DNA from: Kribbella voronezhensis | Lineage (GTDB): Bacteria; Actinomycetota; Actinomycetes; Propionibacteriales; Kribbellaceae | Direction: 5' to 3' | DNA length: 64,000 nucleotides | Assembly: GCF_004365175.1 (NCBI RefSeq) | Contig: NZ_SOCE01000001.1 | Span: 1,413,154 to 1,477,153 of the forward strand | Position numbers and translations under genes: made by a program | Shown here: one piece after another, positions 1-10,696 of the stretch | Position numbering within the stretch: position 1 is the stretch's first letter | How the letters are laid out: each line of letters begins with the position of its first letter | The notes under the pieces: model-generated | Seen by the model: only the letters and a program-made list of their open reading frames with translations | Database searches by the model: none | What the model was told of the DNA's origin: nothing

Positions 1-3000
1 GCCGGCAGATCGCTCACGAGATCCGACCGGCTGATCACCAAGGACGCCTCGGCATCCTCCACCAGATAGGCCAACCGGCTCGCCGGATAGTCCGGGTCGA
101 GCGGCAGATATACGCCGCCCGCCTTCAGGACCGCCAACGCGCCGACGACCAGCCCGGCGGACCGATCGACGTGGACGCCGACCACCACGTCCGGCCCGAC
201 CTCCAACGAGCGCAGGTGATGCGCGAGCTTGTTCGCCTCGGCATTCAGCTCGGCGTAGGTCAGCGAGGCGCCGTGATCGTGGACCGCAACAGCTGACGGA
301 GTACGGGCGACCTGGCGTTCCACCAGCTCGGAAATTGTCGACCAATCGATCTCCCGGTCCGTCTCGTTGCGTCCGGCAATCAACAGCTCACGCTCGTCGG
401 CGCCGATCACCTCGAGTGCACCGATCCGCTGGTCCGGCGCCTCCGCGACCTGCCGGAGCACCTGGCCGAAGCGCTCCACCAACTGCGAGGCAGTCCCACG
501 GTCGAACAGATCCAGCGCGAACTCCAGGTGACCGGACAACCCGTCCACGCCTTCGCGCAGAGCGAGCTGCAGGTCGAACTGGGCGATGCCCGAGTCCACC
601 GGAGCATGCGAGACCGTCAATCCGGGCAGCTCGACAGCCGCCGGATCGTCGCTCTGGTACGGCATCATCACCTGGAACAGCGGGTGCCGCGCGGTCGACC
701 GGACCGGGTTGACGATGTCGACCAGGCGGTCGAACGGCAGGTCCTGGTGCGCGTACGCCGACAGGTTGGTCTCCCGCACCCGGGCCAGCAGTTCCTCGAA
801 AGTCGGGTCGCCGGAGGTGTCGGTTCGTAGTACGAGCGGGTTGACGAACATGCCGACCAGGTCGTCGAGCGACTCGTCGGTGCGGCCCGCGTTCGGCGTA
901 CCGATCGGCACGTCGGTGCCGGCGCCGAGTCGCGTGAGCAAGGTCGCGAAGGCGGCCTGCAGCAGCATGAACAGGCTGACATGGTTGGCCTGCGCCAGCG
1001 CCGACAACTCGGCGTACAGGTCGGGAGCAACAGCAACCGGTACGACGTCGCCGCGGTTGCTCGCGACGGCCGGGCGCGGGCGGTCTGTGGGCAGTTCCAA
1101 CTGGTCGGGCAGACCAGCGAGCTGATCGGTCCAGTAGTCGATCTGCTGGCGGGCACGGCTGTCCGGGTCGTTCTCGTCTCCGAGCAGTTCCCGCTGCCAC
1201 TGGGCGTAGTCGGCGTACTGCACCGGCAGTGGGGTCCAGGCCGGTGCATCACCGGAGATCCGCGCCGCGTACGCCGTGGCGATGTCGCGAGCCATCGGCG
1301 TCGTCGACCAGCCGTCACACGCAATGTGGTGCAGCGTGATCAACAGGACATGACGGTCGGCCCCCAGGGCGAACAAAGTCGTCCGCAGCGGGGTCTCGAC
1401 GCTCAGGTCGAAGGCGTAACCCGCACCCTCATCAAGGCGCGCAGCCAGCTCGTCCTTGCCAATGCTTGCTATTGGCAACTGGATGGCTGCCGCGTCCAGC
1501 ACGACCTGATACGGAGTTCCGTTGTCGTCGGCAAACATCGTTCGCAGCGTCTCGTGCCGCTCCACCACGTCGCCCAGCGCAGCCTGCAGCGCCTCGATGT
1601 CGAGAGTGCCGTCGAGCGTGACCGCGAAAGCGTTGTTGTACGTCGCCGACGGACCCTCGAAGCGGTTCATGAACCACAGCCGCCGCTGCGCGAACGACAG
1701 CGGCACCTGCTCCTCGCGTTCGCTCACGCGGATCGGCGGCCGGGCAGCGGTCACCCCGTCGAGCTGCGTGGACAGACCGGCGACGGTCGGGTGCTCGAAC
1801 AGCGCGCGCACCGACAGCTCCGCGCCGAGCGTGGCCCGGATCCGGCTCATCAGCCGGGTCGCCATCAGTGAGTTGCCGCCGAGCTCGAAGAAGCTGTCGT
1901 CGATACCGACCCGGACCAGCCCGAGCAACTCGGCGTACAGGCCGCAGAGGATCTCCTGCTCGGGTGTGCGCGGGCCACGGGACGTGGTCAGCGATGAGAA
2001 GTCCGGCTCGGGCAGAGCCTTGCGATCCAGCTTGCCGTTCGGCGAGACCGGCAGGTCGTCGACCTCGATCACCAGGCTCGGCACCATGTACTCCGGCAGC
2101 CGGGCGGCCACCGCGTCGCGGAGCGCGACCGGGTCGAGACTGTTGCCGCCGCCGACGACATAGGCAACCAGCCGCTGATCGCCGGTGGACGACTTGTGCA
2201 CGATCACGGCGGCCTTGGCCACCTCGGGCTGTTGCAGGAGCGCGGCCTCGATCTCGCCGAGCTCGATCCGGAAGCCGCGGATCTTGACCTGGTCGTCGGC
2301 GCGGCCGAGATACTCCAGGACGCCGTCGGCGTTCCAGCGCACGACGTCACCACTGCGGTACATCCGGCTGCCCGGTACGCCGTACGGGTTGGCCACGAAG
2401 CGCTCGGCCGTCAGGCTCGGGCGATTCAGGTAGCCGCGGGCCAACTGAACGCCGGCCAGATAGAGCTCTCCCACGAAGCCGGGCGGCACCGGGACGAGGT
2501 TGTCGTCGAGCACGTACACCTGGGTGTTCCACACCGGCCGGCCGATCGGCACCGCGCCGGCGGGCGTCTCGTCGCCCGGCCGCAGCCGGTACTCCACCGA
2601 GCCGACAGTTGCCTCGGTCGGACCGTACTCGTTGACGATCGTGACGTCAGGGTGCGCCTCTCGCCACTCGGTCAGCGCGGAACCCGGCAGGTTCTCACCA
2701 CCGAGCAGCAGCGCGCCACTACCGAAGCGGTCAGCCGAAACGCCTTCCAGCAACGCCAGGTGGCTCGGCGTCGCCTTCACGAAGGTCAGCGGCGCATCGA
2801 CCCCCACCACTCCGTCGTCGAGCGAACCGAGCTGGACGCACCCACCGCGAACCAGCGTGCCGAAGATCGACGTGACGGTCAGGTCGAAGGACACCGGTGT
2901 GTGCAGCAACGCCTGCCCGTCGAGGCCGTCGTATCGCTCGGCCGAGTAGCGCAGGTACTGCCCGAGCGCACGATGCTCGATGACAACGCCCTTCGGCTTG

Positions 3001-5783
3001 CCGGTCGACCCGGACGTGTAGATCAGGTACGCCGGACTGCTCGGCGAGATCTCGACCTGAGGAATCGGTGCGGCCGGCTCGCCCGCCTCCAGTGCTTCGA
3101 GCAACAAAGTCGGTACGCCGGTGTCGGGCAGGTCGACCGATTCCTCGGTGACGATCAGTGCCGGCCGCGCATCTTCCAGCAGATAGGCGATCCGCTCGGC
3201 GGGATAGGCCAGATCGACCGGCAGGTACGCCGCCCCGGCCTTCACCACAGCCAGCAGGGTCACCAGCAACTCGGGCTTGCGCGGCAGCGCGACCGCCACG
3301 AAGCGCTCCGATCCGGCGCCGTGCTGGATCAGCACCCGCGCCATCCGGTCGGCCGCCGCGTCCAGCTCGGCATAGCTCAGCCGCCGATCGCCCGAAACCA
3401 CCGCAGGCTGTCCCGGAACGCGAGCGACCTGCGCGGCGAACATCGTCGGCAACGTGCTGGCTGTCTCGCCGGCGTGCTGCCAGTACGACACGTCGATCGA
3501 CGCCTCGGTCGGCCCGTACAGGTTGTGCAGCGGTACGTCGGGCAGCTGGAATCGGAAGTCCTCCGCGAGCTCCATCGACAGCGCCTCGCCCGAGCAGAAC
3601 ACGCGGCGCAGCCCTGTACACGAAGCGGCCCCCGGGTCGGCCAGGAACGCGGTCAGCATCGAAGGCACGAAGTGCACCGTCGTAACGCCCTCGTCCTGGA
3701 TCAGGTTCGCCAGGTACGCCGGATCGCGGTGCCCCTCGGGCTTCGCGATCACCAGACAGGCGCCGACCTGCAAGCCCCAGAAGAACTCCCAGACGGACAC
3801 GTCGAACCCCATCGGCGTCTTCTGCAGCAGCCGATCCCCGGCTTCCAGCCGGTACTCGGCCTGCATCCACAGCAGCCGATTGACCACCCCGGCGTGCGGG
3901 ACCAGCACGCCCTTGGGCCGACCGGTCGAGCCGGAGGTGTAGATCACGTACGCCGGGTGCTCGGGCGTCAGCGCGATCGTCCGGTCGGCATCGGTCGGGT
4001 CCGTGTCCGGCCGCGAGGCGACCAGGTCTTCGAGGTGGCTGTCGCTGAGCAGCAACCGCACGCCGGCGGGCATCGCACCGGCAGCCGACTCGGTGGTGAT
4101 GACGAACGCCGGCTCGGCGTCCTCGACGATGTAGGAGATCCGGTCCGCCGGGTAGCTCAGATCGATCGGCAGGTATGCCGCCCCGGTCTTCACCACGGCG
4201 TACATGGCGACCAGCAGGTCGATCGACCGCGGCAGGGCCAATCCGACGACCTTCTCGGGCCCGACGCCCTCACTGATCAGGTGATGCGCGAGCTTGTTGG
4301 CCCGCCGGTTCAACTGGGCGTAGGTCACCTCGGTGCCGTGGTAGCGCAGCGCGACCGCGGTCGGCGTTCGGCGTACCTGGGCTTCGAAAAGGTCCGCGAG
4401 CGAACCACCGTCCAGTGGTACGGAGGTCTGGTTCCAGTCGACGAGGACTTTGTGGCGCTCGTCGGCGGAGACCAGTTCGATCTGGCCGATCGGCAGTTCC
4501 GGCTCGGCGACGACGCGCTCGAGGAAGCTGACGAAGCGGGTCTGATAGCTGTCCAGGTCGTCGGTGTCGTAGCGGTCCGCGCTGCCGTCGATGTCGATCC
4601 GGAGCCCGGCACCGTCGTCGTACACGGCGATCGCCAGGTCGTCGATCGCGCCGTGGGACAGGTTGTGCAGAGTGGTCCGGTGGCCGCCGAACCGCAGGTC
4701 GTGGTTGAAGGCCATCACATTGAGCATCGGGCCGGCGATCCCGCCACCGTCGGCGGGCAGGCCGAGGTCGTGCCGGATGTCCTCCTGGCGGTAGCGCTGG
4801 TGCTTGAGAGCAGCGCGCAGCGCCTCGGTGACTACGGGAACCAGTTCGGCCATGCTCTGCCGGGGCGACACGGGAACGCGGAGGGGAACGTGGTTCGACA
4901 GCATGCCTGGAGTCGCCAGCGAGAGCGCGGTCGTGCGTGCCGTGACGGGCAGGGTGAGGACCAGATCCGTCAGTCCGGTAACGCGATGCAGGTACGCCGC
5001 CGTGACCGCGATCGTCCAGATCGACCAGTGCGTGCCGGCTTTGCGCGCCGCCTTCCGCAACCGGGTCGTGTCGTCACCGGTCAAAGCGCCCGAGCTGCGC
5101 AGCGGTACTTCGTTCGTCCGCTCGCGACCCGGCGTTCGCCAGCTCAGCCGGGCCGGATCGGGCAGGTCGGCGAGCTGATCCATCCAATAGGTGCGATCCG
5201 CAACGAATGCCTCGGAGCCGCGGTATTCCTGCTCCTCCGTGATCAGCTCGGTGAGGGTGCCGAACGGTGACGGGCCGAACGGGCGGCCCGCCACCAGGTC
5301 GTCGTACAGGGCAGCCAACCGCTTCGCTACGACGCCACCTGAATAGCCGTCGAAGGTCACGTGGTGGCCGCGCTGGTACCAGATCGCCGAGTCGGCGGAG
5401 ACGGTGAACAGCACCGTGGCGGTGAGCTCGCCGGTGGTCAGGTCGACCGCCTGGGCCAGATCCTGACGCATCCAGGCGAACGCTGCTTCGCGCGGGTCGG
5501 CCTCATGGGTGAGATCGACTGTCCGAACGATGTCGGCCGGCACTTCGGTGTGCAGTTCCTGGCTCAGGCCGTCCTCGTTGTGGACGGCCCGCACCCGGCA
5601 GGCCTCGGCCTCGTGCGCCAGCTGGCGCCAGGCCTGCTCGAAGCGGGCGGGATCCACGGCGCCGTGGATCTCCACGCACTCGCCGATGGTGTAGCGGTGC
5701 CCGGAACGATCGAGCTGGTGGGCATACCAGACGCTGGTTTGGGCAGCCGACAGCGGCAGACGGACGATCGAATTCTCAGCCAT
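1..5783 (-). CDS. NRPS-A, nonribosomal peptide synthetase (partial, C-terminus outside window)
   Basis: This is a multimodular peptide synthetase, read here for 1927 codons with no stop before the window edge. Visible order is C-A(truncated)-A-T-C-A(start). The first C domain has HHVTFDG near residue 140. The first A domain starts near 460, has [11 protein letters not shown] and [11 protein letters not shown] (near 753), then stops at about 768 and runs straight into a second A domain. Its visible pocket reads DVWHFSLID, the serine-type code. The second A domain is complete ([11 protein letters not shown] near 918, NEYGPTE near 1050, [10 protein letters not shown] near 1247) with the asparagine-type code DLTKLGEVG. 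A T domain (LGGNS near 1303), a C domain (HHIACDG near 1482) and the start of a third A domain follow. ATG at 5783 is chosen for its AGG upstream; an in-frame ATG at 5792 is possible. The N-terminal C domain may accept the fatty acid from the ACP (inference). Confidence 0.95.
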   Translation of the reverse strand, partial: MAENSIVRLPLSAAQTSVWYAHQLDRSGHRYTIGECVEIHGAVDPARFEQAWRQLAHEAEACRVRAVHNEDGLSQELHTEVPADIVRTVDLTHEADPREAAFAWMRQDLAQAVDLTTGELTATVLFTVSADSAIWYQRGHHVTFDGYSGGVVAKRLAALYDDLVAGRPFGPSPFGTLTELITEEQEYRGSEAFVADRTYWMDQLADLPDPARLSWRTPGRERTNEVPLRSSGALTGDDTTRLRKAARKAGTHWSIWTIAVTAAYLHRVTGLTDLVLTLPVTARTTALSLATPGMLSNHVPLRVPVSPRQSMAELVPVVTEALRAALKHQRYRQEDIRHDLGLPADGGGIAGPMLNVMAFNHDLRFGGHRTTLHNLSHGAIDDLAIAVYDDGAGLRIDIDGSADRYDTDDLDSYQTRFVSFLERVVAEPELPIGQIELVSADERHKVLVDWNQTSVPLDGGSLADLFEAQVRRTPTAVALRYHGTEVTYAQLNRRANKLAHHLISEGVGPEKVVGLALPRSIDLLVAMYAVVKTGAAYLPIDLSYPADRISYIVEDAEPAFVITTESAAGAMPAGVRLLLSDSHLEDLVASRPDTDPTDADRTIALTPEHPAYVIYTSGSTGRPKGVLVPHAGVVNRLLWMQAEYRLEAGDRLLQKTPMGFDVSVWEFFWGLQVGACLVIAKPEGHRDPAYLANLIQDEGVTTVHFVPSMLTAFLADPGAASCTGLRRVFCSGEALSMELAEDFRFQLPDVPLHNLYGPTEASIDVSYWQHAGETASTLPTMFAAQVARVPGQPAVVSGDRRLSYAELDAAADRMARVLIQHGAGSERFVAVALPRKPELLVTLLAVVKAGAAYLPVDLAYPAERIAYLLEDARPALIVTEESVDLPDTGVPTLLLEALEAGEPAAPIPQVEISPSSPAYLIYTSGSTGKPKGVVIEHRALGQYLRYSAERYDGLDGQALLHTPVSFDLTVTSIFGTLVRGGCVQLGSLDDGVVGVDAPLTFVKATPSHLALLEGVSADRFGSGALLLGGENLPGSALTEWREAHPDVTIVNEYGPTEATVGSVEYRLRPGDETPAGAVPIGRPVWNTQVYVLDDNLVPVPPGFVGELYLAGVQLARGYLNRPSLTAERFVANPYGVPGSRMYRSGDVVRWNADGVLEYLGRADDQVKIRGFRIELGEIEAALLQQPEVAKAAVIVHKSSTGDQRLVAYVVGGGNSLDPVALRDAVAARLPEYMVPSLVIEVDDLPVSPNGKLDRKALPEPDFSSLTTSRGPRTPEQEILCGLYAELLGLVRVGIDDSFFELGGNSLMATRLMSRIRATLGAELSVRALFEHPTVAGLSTQLDGVTAARPPIRVSEREEQVPLSFAQRRLWFMNRFEGPSATYNNAFAVTLDGTLDIEALQAALGDVVERHETLRTMFADDNGTPYQVVLDAAAIQLPIASIGKDELAARLDEGAGYAFDLSVETPLRTTLFALGADRHVLLITLHHIACDGWSTTPMARDIATAYAARISGDAPAWTPLPVQYADYAQWQRELLGDENDPDSRARQQIDYWTDQLAGLPDQLELPTDRPRPAVASNRGDVVPVAVAPDLYAELSALAQANHVSLFMLLQAAFATLLTRLGAGTDVPIGTPNAGRTDESLDDLVGMFVNPLVLRTDTSGDPTFEELLARVRETNLSAYAHQDLPFDRLVDIVNPVRSTARHPLFQVMMPYQSDDPAAVELPGLTVSHAPVDSGIAQFDLQLALREGVDGLSGHLEFALDLFDRGTASQLVERFGQVLRQVAEAPDQRIGALEVIGADERELLIAGRNETDREIDWSTISELVERQVARTPSAVAVHDHGASLTYAELNAEANKLAHHLRSLEVGPDVVVGVHVDRSAGLVVGALAVLKAGGVYLPLDPDYPASRLAYLVEDAEASLVISRSDLVSDLP

Positions 5784-5856
5784 GATCCTCATCGCACGAT
5801 CGGTGCCGCCACTTCGGCAGAAGGGCGGGGGTTACGGACAGGGGGTTTTGTTCGGG

Positions 5857-6057
5857 TCAGACGCGGACGCTGGCGGGCCGCATGTCGGTCCACTGGGTGT
5901 TGATGAAATCGACGCAGGCGGCACGGTCGGTGCGGTCCAGCGCGACCTGCCAGCCCGCCGGTACGGCGGCGAACTCCGGCCACAGGGAGTACTGGCCCTC
6001 GTCGTTGCGCAGCACCAGATAGGTGGCGGAGTCGTCCTCGAACGGGTTGGTGGTCAC
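5857..6057 (-). CDS. MbtH-like protein 1
   Basis: A 66-residue MbtH-family protein, the small partner that binds and activates NRPS adenylation domains. The family pattern is clear: NPFED at the N-terminus, a QYSLWP segment, GWQVAL, and a C-terminal WTDMRPASV. Translation starts at a GTG that overlaps the stop of the upstream thioesterase gene in a GTGA arrangement, so the two are probably coupled. It lies 73 bases before NRPS-A, its likely partner. A second MbtH gene precedes NRPS-B. Confidence 0.95.
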   Translation of the reverse strand: MTTNPFEDDSATYLVLRNDEGQYSLWPEFAAVPAGWQVALDRTDRAACVDFINTQWTDMRPASVRV

Positions 6058-6791
6058 GGGTGTGCTCCCTCGGTGGTGAAGGTACGGGCGATCAGGTCGG
6101 TGACGAGCCCGGGCACCTCTTCGGTGTAGAAGTGGCCGCCCGGCAGGGTTTCGGTGACGATCCCGGCGGTGGTGTGCTGCGCCCAGTGCCCGGCGTCGGC
6201 GGCGCCGAAGGTGTGGTCGCCGGAGCCGGCCAGCACGGTGATCGGGCAGCTGAGCCGGCCGCCGGGCTGGTAGTGGTAGCTCTCCATCAGCCGGAAGTCG
6301 GCCTGCAGCATCGGCAACGCGAGCTCCCGGAGGTCCGGGTCCTCGAGCAGTTCGACACCGGCCCCACCGAGACTGCGGATGTAGGCCATCACCTGGTCCT
6401 CGGTGTCGAAGCTGATCCCGAGGCGGGTGGCCACCGCGGGCGCAGTACGGGCCGAGGCGAACAACCGGACCGGCCCGTTGCCGAGGGCATCCAATCGGCG
6501 GGCGGCCTCGAAGGCAACGGTCGCGCCCATGCTGTGGCCGAAGTACGCGGTCGCGCCTTGCAGGGTTGCCAGCTCGGCTGCCACGCCGTCGACCAGGGCG
6601 GTGAAGTCAGTGAGGAGCGAGTCATGGAAGCGGTCCTGCCGGCCGGGGTACTGGACCGCGATCAGCTCGATCTCCTCGGGCAGCAGCGCCGCCCACTCGC
6701 GGTACGCGCTGGCCGCCCCGCCGGCGTGCGGGAAGCACACCAGCCGGAGGTTGGCCCGCGGCCGTGGGAGATAGGTACGGAACCAGCTCAC
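6054..6791 (-). CDS. Type II (editing) thioesterase
   Basis: An alpha/beta-hydrolase of 245 residues, the usual size for type II thioesterases that clear mis-primed or stalled acyl groups from carrier domains. It shows the nucleophile elbow GHSMG (Ser87), a candidate acid at Asp192 in SGDHTF, and a catalytic His in PGGHFY (His220). The N-terminal LVCFPHAGG is typical of the family. Its GTG start overlaps the stop of the preceding dioxygenase gene (GTGA), and its own stop overlaps the MbtH start, so dioxygenase, thioesterase and MbtH are one coupled string. It is unlikely to be the chain-releasing enzyme, because NRPS-C carries its own terminal domain. Confidence 0.95.
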   Translation of the reverse strand: MSWFRTYLPRPRANLRLVCFPHAGGAASAYREWAALLPEEIELIAVQYPGRQDRFHDSLLTDFTALVDGVAAELATLQGATAYFGHSMGATVAFEAARRLDALGNGPVRLFASARTAPAVATRLGISFDTEDQVMAYIRSLGGAGVELLEDPDLRELALPMLQADFRLMESYHYQPGGRLSCPITVLAGSGDHTFGAADAGHWAQHTTAGIVTETLPGGHFYTEEVPGLVTDLIARTFTTEGAHP

Positions 6792-7789
6792 GCCGGGGCT
6801 CCGATCCGGGCGGCGTCCGACGGGTTGAGAGCCGCTTCGACCGGCGGTACCGAGGTGGCGTCGGGCTGGAACGCCTCGGCCATCGCGACCGCGATCTTGC
6901 GCGGACCGGTGAACGGCTCGCGGGCGTGCGCCGAGAGCATGTTGTCCACCAGCAGCAGGTCACCCTGCTTCCAGTCGATCCTGGTCCACTCCTTGCGGTA
7001 CGCCGCGCGCAGGTGGTCCATCACGTCGTCGGGGATCCGGCCGCCGTCGCCGTAGTACGTGTTGGTCGGCAACTCGTCCTCGGTGAGGAACGCAAGCAGG
7101 CCTTCGCGAATCGAGGCCGGCAGCGTGGTGTGGTGGAAGAAGGTGATGTGGTTGAACCAGACGTGGTCGCCGGTCTCCGGGTGGATGCGGATCGGCTCGC
7201 GGACCGCCGTCGTACGGAGGCCGCCGTCGCCGATCCACTCGGTCTTCAGCCCGTTGCGGGCGCAGTGCGCCTCCACGTCGGACCGGCTCTCGGTGTCGAA
7301 CACGTGCTGCCAGGCAACGCCGAAGTCCTCGTGGAAGTTGCGGACGACCATCCACTTGCGACGGGCGAACTCCTCGCGAACGGCGGGATCGATGGCGTCG
7401 TACACGCGGCGGATGTCGGCCAGCGGGGTGGCGCCCTGGGTCTCCGGCTCGATGTCGCAGTAGAAGTAGAGCAGCCGGGGCCACGCGGCCTGGTAGGAGT
7501 TCTCGTTGTGCAGGAAGATCTCCTCGGTCGGCGGGTAGTCGGTCGAGGTGTAGACGTTGCCCTTGATCGAGCGACGCGGGGAGGAGCGTTCGGCGTACTT
7601 CAGCGGTTCGCCGGACAGCGCGATGACGGCCTGCTCCATCCCGGCGACGCCGTCGACCTTGCAGTCGCGCAGCATCACGGCGCCGTGCGTGGTCAGGAGT
7701 TTGCGGATCTCGGCGCCGTCGGTGGTCAGCCGCTCGACGATGCCCGGGCCGTCCGGGGTACCGGTGATGAGGTACGGCAGCGTGCTCAT
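6788..7789 (-). CDS. SyrP-like Fe(II)/2-oxoglutarate dioxygenase 1
   Basis: A 333-residue TauD/TfdA-fold non-haem iron oxygenase. Metal ligands are visible as His94-Asn-Glu96 in FLHNENSY and a distal His288 in MLSAH; Arg297 in GPRK fits the 2-oxoglutarate salt bridge. The segments NVYTSTDYPP, GGATP-like GATPLAD and GDLLLVDN match SyrP, which beta-hydroxylates aspartyl groups on a carrier domain. In this cluster it probably hydroxylates an Asn/Asp-type residue (inference). ATG at 7789 has GGAGAG a few bases upstream. It lies 22 bases after a second enzyme of the same family, with which it is clearly paralogous yet quite divergent, so the two may act at different sites or with different stereochemistry. 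Confidence 0.92.
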   Translation of the reverse strand: MSTLPYLITGTPDGPGIVERLTTDGAEIRKLLTTHGAVMLRDCKVDGVAGMEQAVIALSGEPLKYAERSSPRRSIKGNVYTSTDYPPTEEIFLHNENSYQAAWPRLLYFYCDIEPETQGATPLADIRRVYDAIDPAVREEFARRKWMVVRNFHEDFGVAWQHVFDTESRSDVEAHCARNGLKTEWIGDGGLRTTAVREPIRIHPETGDHVWFNHITFFHHTTLPASIREGLLAFLTEDELPTNTYYGDGGRIPDDVMDHLRAAYRKEWTRIDWKQGDLLLVDNMLSAHAREPFTGPRKIAVAMAEAFQPDATSVPPVEAALNPSDAARIGAPA

Positions 7790-7811
7790 GTGTCTTCTCT
7801 CCTCTTGGTGG

Positions 7812-8753
7812 TCAGGCCGACATGGCGACGAGGACCCGTCGCGCGCCGGTGAAGGGGCGGCGGCCGTGGCCGACCAGCAGGTTGTCGATCAGCAGCACGT
7901 CACCGGTGGTCCAGTTGACGTCGACGGCCGAGTCGAGGCCGCGATCGCGGATCTGGACCGCCCACGCGTCGGGGATCGGCGTACCGTCGGCCAGCGTGAC
8001 CGCCTGCGGCAGCTCCTCGGCCGGCATGATCTGGGCCAGCGCCTGCGCGGTCTCGTCACCGAGGCCCGCCGGGTGCCACTGGTCGGCCTGGTTGAACCAG
8101 ACCTCGGTGTTCGTCACCGGATGCTTGATGGTTGCCGGACGCAACTGGATGATCCGGAGACCGCCGTCGTTGGTCCACTCGACGTCGGCAGCGGACTCCG
8201 CCAGGAACGCGGTCACCTCGTCGCGGTCGGAGGTCTCGAAGGTGTCCTGCCAGCTCTTGCCGAGACCCATCCCGCCGTGCAGGTTCTGCAGGTAGCGGAC
8301 GCCGTCGGCGAAGGCGTCGGTGATCTCGTCGTCCAGCGCCTCCAGCCAGCGCACGCCGTCCACGACCGGGGTGGCGCCGCCGGTCTCCGCGGCCTGCTGG
8401 CAGAAGAACATCAGCCTCGACGGGTAGGAGTGCGCATACGAGAGCTCGTTGTGCATCGAGATCGTGTACTCCGGCGGGTACTCCGTGGAGGTGTAGACGT
8501 TGTCGCCGACCTTGGTACGGGGCGAGTTGCCGTGCACGTAGGCCAGCCGGCCCGGGAGCAGCAGGTCCATCACCGGGTCCAGGTGGTCGGGATCGACACC
8601 GAACCCGCGGAACACCAGCGCCTTCTCCTCGACCAGCAGGTCGTCGAGATCGGTTCGGTCCCGCAGGTAGTCGATCAGCCCGGCCGCGCTCGGCGCCACG
8701 CCGGCCTCGGCGGGCGTGATCACCCGCGGCTCCCACTCCTGCACTGCGCTCAT
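7812..8753 (-). CDS. SyrP-like Fe(II)/2-oxoglutarate dioxygenase 2
   Basis: A 313-residue TauD/TfdA-fold oxygenase, closer to SyrP than its neighbour: the metal motif is His101-Asn-Glu103 in SMHNELSYAHSYP, with distal His296 in LVGHGRRPF and Arg305 in GARR. Both ends of the 2-His-1-carboxylate set are therefore present and the enzyme should be active. The likely role is hydroxylation of an amino acid while bound to an NRPS carrier domain. ATG at 8753 is preceded by GGAAGGG at good spacing; a longer in-frame reading upstream has no family similarity. It is the first cluster enzyme after the two unusual genes at 8827-10586 and may be transcribed with them, since only 73 bases separate them. Confidence 0.92.
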   Translation of the reverse strand: MSAVQEWEPRVITPAEAGVAPSAAGLIDYLRDRTDLDDLLVEEKALVFRGFGVDPDHLDPVMDLLLPGRLAYVHGNSPRTKVGDNVYTSTEYPPEYTISMHNELSYAHSYPSRLMFFCQQAAETGGATPVVDGVRWLEALDDEITDAFADGVRYLQNLHGGMGLGKSWQDTFETSDRDEVTAFLAESAADVEWTNDGGLRIIQLRPATIKHPVTNTEVWFNQADQWHPAGLGDETAQALAQIMPAEELPQAVTLADGTPIPDAWAVQIRDRGLDSAVDVNWTTGDVLLIDNLLVGHGRRPFTGARRVLVAMSA

Positions 8754-8826
8754 CTGTCCAGCCCTTCCCTCGGTCCGTCTCCTGATCCGACTCTCGACGG
8801 AGCGGCCATACTTTTTCGCTACTCGC

Positions 8827-9660
8827 TCAGGGGGCGCCGTGCAGCGCCGGAACGACGGTGAGATTGGCGTACAGCCGCAGACAGCCCGGGCTGCGCGAGT
8901 CGTTGGCGATCCGCGCCTCGAAGTCGCGGTTGCCGGCCGGGATCTCCTCGACCGGATCCAGTTCGTCATCGTGCTGGACCTCCAGGCGGTCCCCTGGTCG
9001 GAGGAAGCTCCGCAGGTACGCCTCACTCAGCACGTGATGCACATGCGTCAGATAGGCCCGCCCGGTGACGCTTTTCGTTGCCACCCGCAACAACATTCGC
9101 CGACCGGTCGGCGCCCCGCCGGGGACGTACACCGGCACCTCGTCCGGTACCTTCAAACTCCCGCCGAACCGCTCCAACGGCAGCTTGGTGAACCGCTCCG
9201 GCCCGCCCGGCCCGAGCCAGCCGATCGCCCCACTGTCAGCAAGAAAGTCCCTCGCCCCCGCCTCGCCACCTCCGGCGAGGTCGGCCCGGTGGGCACTCTC
9301 AGCCGACTCCCCGTGGTCGATCTGTTCTGCCGGGTTGCCCGTGAAAAAGAGGGTTTTGGTGAGGTTGCGCCACCAGGCGTCTCGGGTTTCCAACGGGAGT
9401 TGCGTCAGGAAGTCGAGGAGACCGGTGATGAAGGATTCGCAGTCGACGTCGCCGACGACGGCCATCACCGAGAGAGCCGGCGTACCGGGCTGCACTGCTG
9501 GTGGGCGGCGGTCTTCCCAGCCCAACCACTCCACCGGAGTCGCGGCGGGCAGGCCTCTCTTGGCGCGGTCGCAGCGGCGTTGAGAGATCTTGCGGAGGAT
9601 GAGCTGGCGCTCCAGCGGGCCACCCGGCTCGCCGCGCTTCGGCAGCGTTTTGGTGCTCAT
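8827..9660 (-). CDS. Protein of unknown function coupled to kinase-like gene
   Basis: A 277-residue protein that I do not recognise. It has a basic N-terminus, no signal peptide and no obvious membrane segment. Features that may help a search are an aromatic patch DAWWRNLTK, the segment KTLFFTGNPAEQIDH, and a C-terminal half rich in beta-strand-like stretches (VPVYVPGG, RMLLRVATK, LTHVHHVLSEAYLRSF). The start is ATG at 9660, which overlaps the stop of the upstream kinase-like gene as ATGA, so the pair is translated together. Codon use matches the neighbours. Whether it belongs to the lipopeptide pathway is open; strand and spacing allow co-transcription with the dioxygenase genes. Confidence 0.8.
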   Translation of the reverse strand: MSTKTLPKRGEPGGPLERQLILRKISQRRCDRAKRGLPAATPVEWLGWEDRRPPAVQPGTPALSVMAVVGDVDCESFITGLLDFLTQLPLETRDAWWRNLTKTLFFTGNPAEQIDHGESAESAHRADLAGGGEAGARDFLADSGAIGWLGPGGPERFTKLPLERFGGSLKVPDEVPVYVPGGAPTGRRMLLRVATKSVTGRAYLTHVHHVLSEAYLRSFLRPGDRLEVQHDDELDPVEEIPAGNRDFEARIANDSRSPGCLRLYANLTVVPALHGAP

Positions 9661-10586
9661 GCGAGTACCCCGGCCACGAGATCGCCGGCCCACTGCAGAT
9701 GCGGCGGCTCCTGGTGCGGCGGTCTGACCGGGACATGTGGAAGCTTGGAGCTGACGAGATTTGCCACCCGCTGTGCCGATCGACCGCTCACGTCGATCCG
9801 GTGGACGAGTACCCCGCGTGTCTCCAACCAGTCCGTGACCCGCTGGTACTGCTCACGCAGGATCGCCAGTCGAGCCTCGCTCACCCCGCGTCCACCAAGC
9901 CGCTGCGCCAACTCGACTTCCTCTGCGTCACCCTCGCCGCCCAACCGCCGTACTGCTTCAGCAGGGTTGACATCGAGCAGTACGACGACGTCGGGCAGGT
10001 TCGCTCGGAAGCGACGGCGGAAGCGTTCGAGCAGCCGCTCCAGCGGAAGGTCGTGCAGCGACAGCACCTCCGCGCCGAGTGCCCGCAGGTCTGTCGGGCA
10101 ACCGATCCCCTCGGCCCACGCCTCAGCCGCTGCCAGTACCTCGGGATCGATCGCGTGCTGCCAATCGCCTTGCGATGGGGCGACCGGCGGCCGCTGGATC
10201 GGGAGATGCGCGAGCGTGTCGACCAGCGGGTGGCCGGCGGTGACTAGGGATTCGGGCTGGTAGGCCTCGATCATGAAGTGCTCGACCGGCGCGTACGTCG
10301 ACAGTTGCAGATAGAGCGCCGCGGCCTTGAGCTCGGGCTCGTCGAGCAGCTCTGCCGCTGTGGCCAGCGAGTGCAGCTTGCGAGAGAGATGCCTGAACGG
10401 CGCCCCCGGCGTCTCGTAGGGCCGGAGCGCATGAACCACGGTCAGGTCCTGCTCAACCAGCTGCCGATCGGCAATGGCACCGTCCTGCAACAACCGGCAA
10501 ATCGTCGTACGGCCCGCCCCATCGATCCCCACGACCGCAACCCGCGTCGTAGATCGAGGCCGCCGCCGAGTCACAGCAAATGTCAT
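9657..10586 (-). CDS. P-loop kinase-like protein with altered Walker A
   Basis: A 309-residue P-loop NTPase resembling thymidylate-kinase-type proteins. The P-loop at residues 19-28 reads VGIDGAGRTT, where the family normally has GAGKTT, so the nucleotide-binding lysine is an arginine. A later strand, DVVVLLDVNPAEAVRRLGG, resembles the segment before the lid in deoxynucleoside/thymidylate kinases, and RGVSEARLAILREQYQRV follows. The start at 10586 has GGAGGG 8 bases upstream; an in-frame ATG at 10697 would lie in a low-complexity leader and is rejected. The downstream gene overlaps by ATGA. Its substrate cannot be told from sequence; it could be a catalytically altered kinase or a nucleotide sensor. 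Confidence 0.8.
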   Translation of the reverse strand: MTFAVTRRRPRSTTRVAVVGIDGAGRTTICRLLQDGAIADRQLVEQDLTVVHALRPYETPGAPFRHLSRKLHSLATAAELLDEPELKAAALYLQLSTYAPVEHFMIEAYQPESLVTAGHPLVDTLAHLPIQRPPVAPSQGDWQHAIDPEVLAAAEAWAEGIGCPTDLRALGAEVLSLHDLPLERLLERFRRRFRANLPDVVVLLDVNPAEAVRRLGGEGDAEEVELAQRLGGRGVSEARLAILREQYQRVTDWLETRGVLVHRIDVSGRSAQRVANLVSSKLPHVPVRPPHQEPPHLQWAGDLVAGVLA

Positions 10587-10650
10587 GGGTCTGCCCTCCG
10601 GGGGTCCGTAACTACCAGGCCCCCGACGCTGCCACCCCCACCCATACATT

Positions 10651-10696
10651 TCCCTTACTACCAACCCCTCCCATCCCTTACTACCAACCCCTCCCA
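10651..10696. repeat. Two exact tandem copies of a 23-bp unit
   Basis: The 23-base unit beginning TCCCTTACTACC and ending CCCCTCCCA occurs at 10651-10673 and again, without a mismatch, at 10674-10696. Read on the minus strand it gives two runs of GGGAGGGG separated by GGTAGTAAGGGA, lying about 65-110 bases upstream of the kinase-like gene start. Confidence 0.95.

Noticed and set aside
3440..3560. A sequencing frameshift as explanation for the A-A junction
   Set aside because: The reading frame stays open and in the same phase on both sides of the junction; only deletion, recombination or assembly collapse remains possible.
2196..5270. A 1024-codon plus-strand reading opposite NRPS-A
   Set aside because: Same GC artefact; the minus strand gives clear C, A and T domains across the whole stretch.
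6788..8753. The two dioxygenases as VioC-type arginine hydroxylases
   Set aside because: The HNENSY and HNELSY motifs and flanking VYTST-YPP segments fit the SyrP type better, and no capreomycidine-forming partner gene is present.
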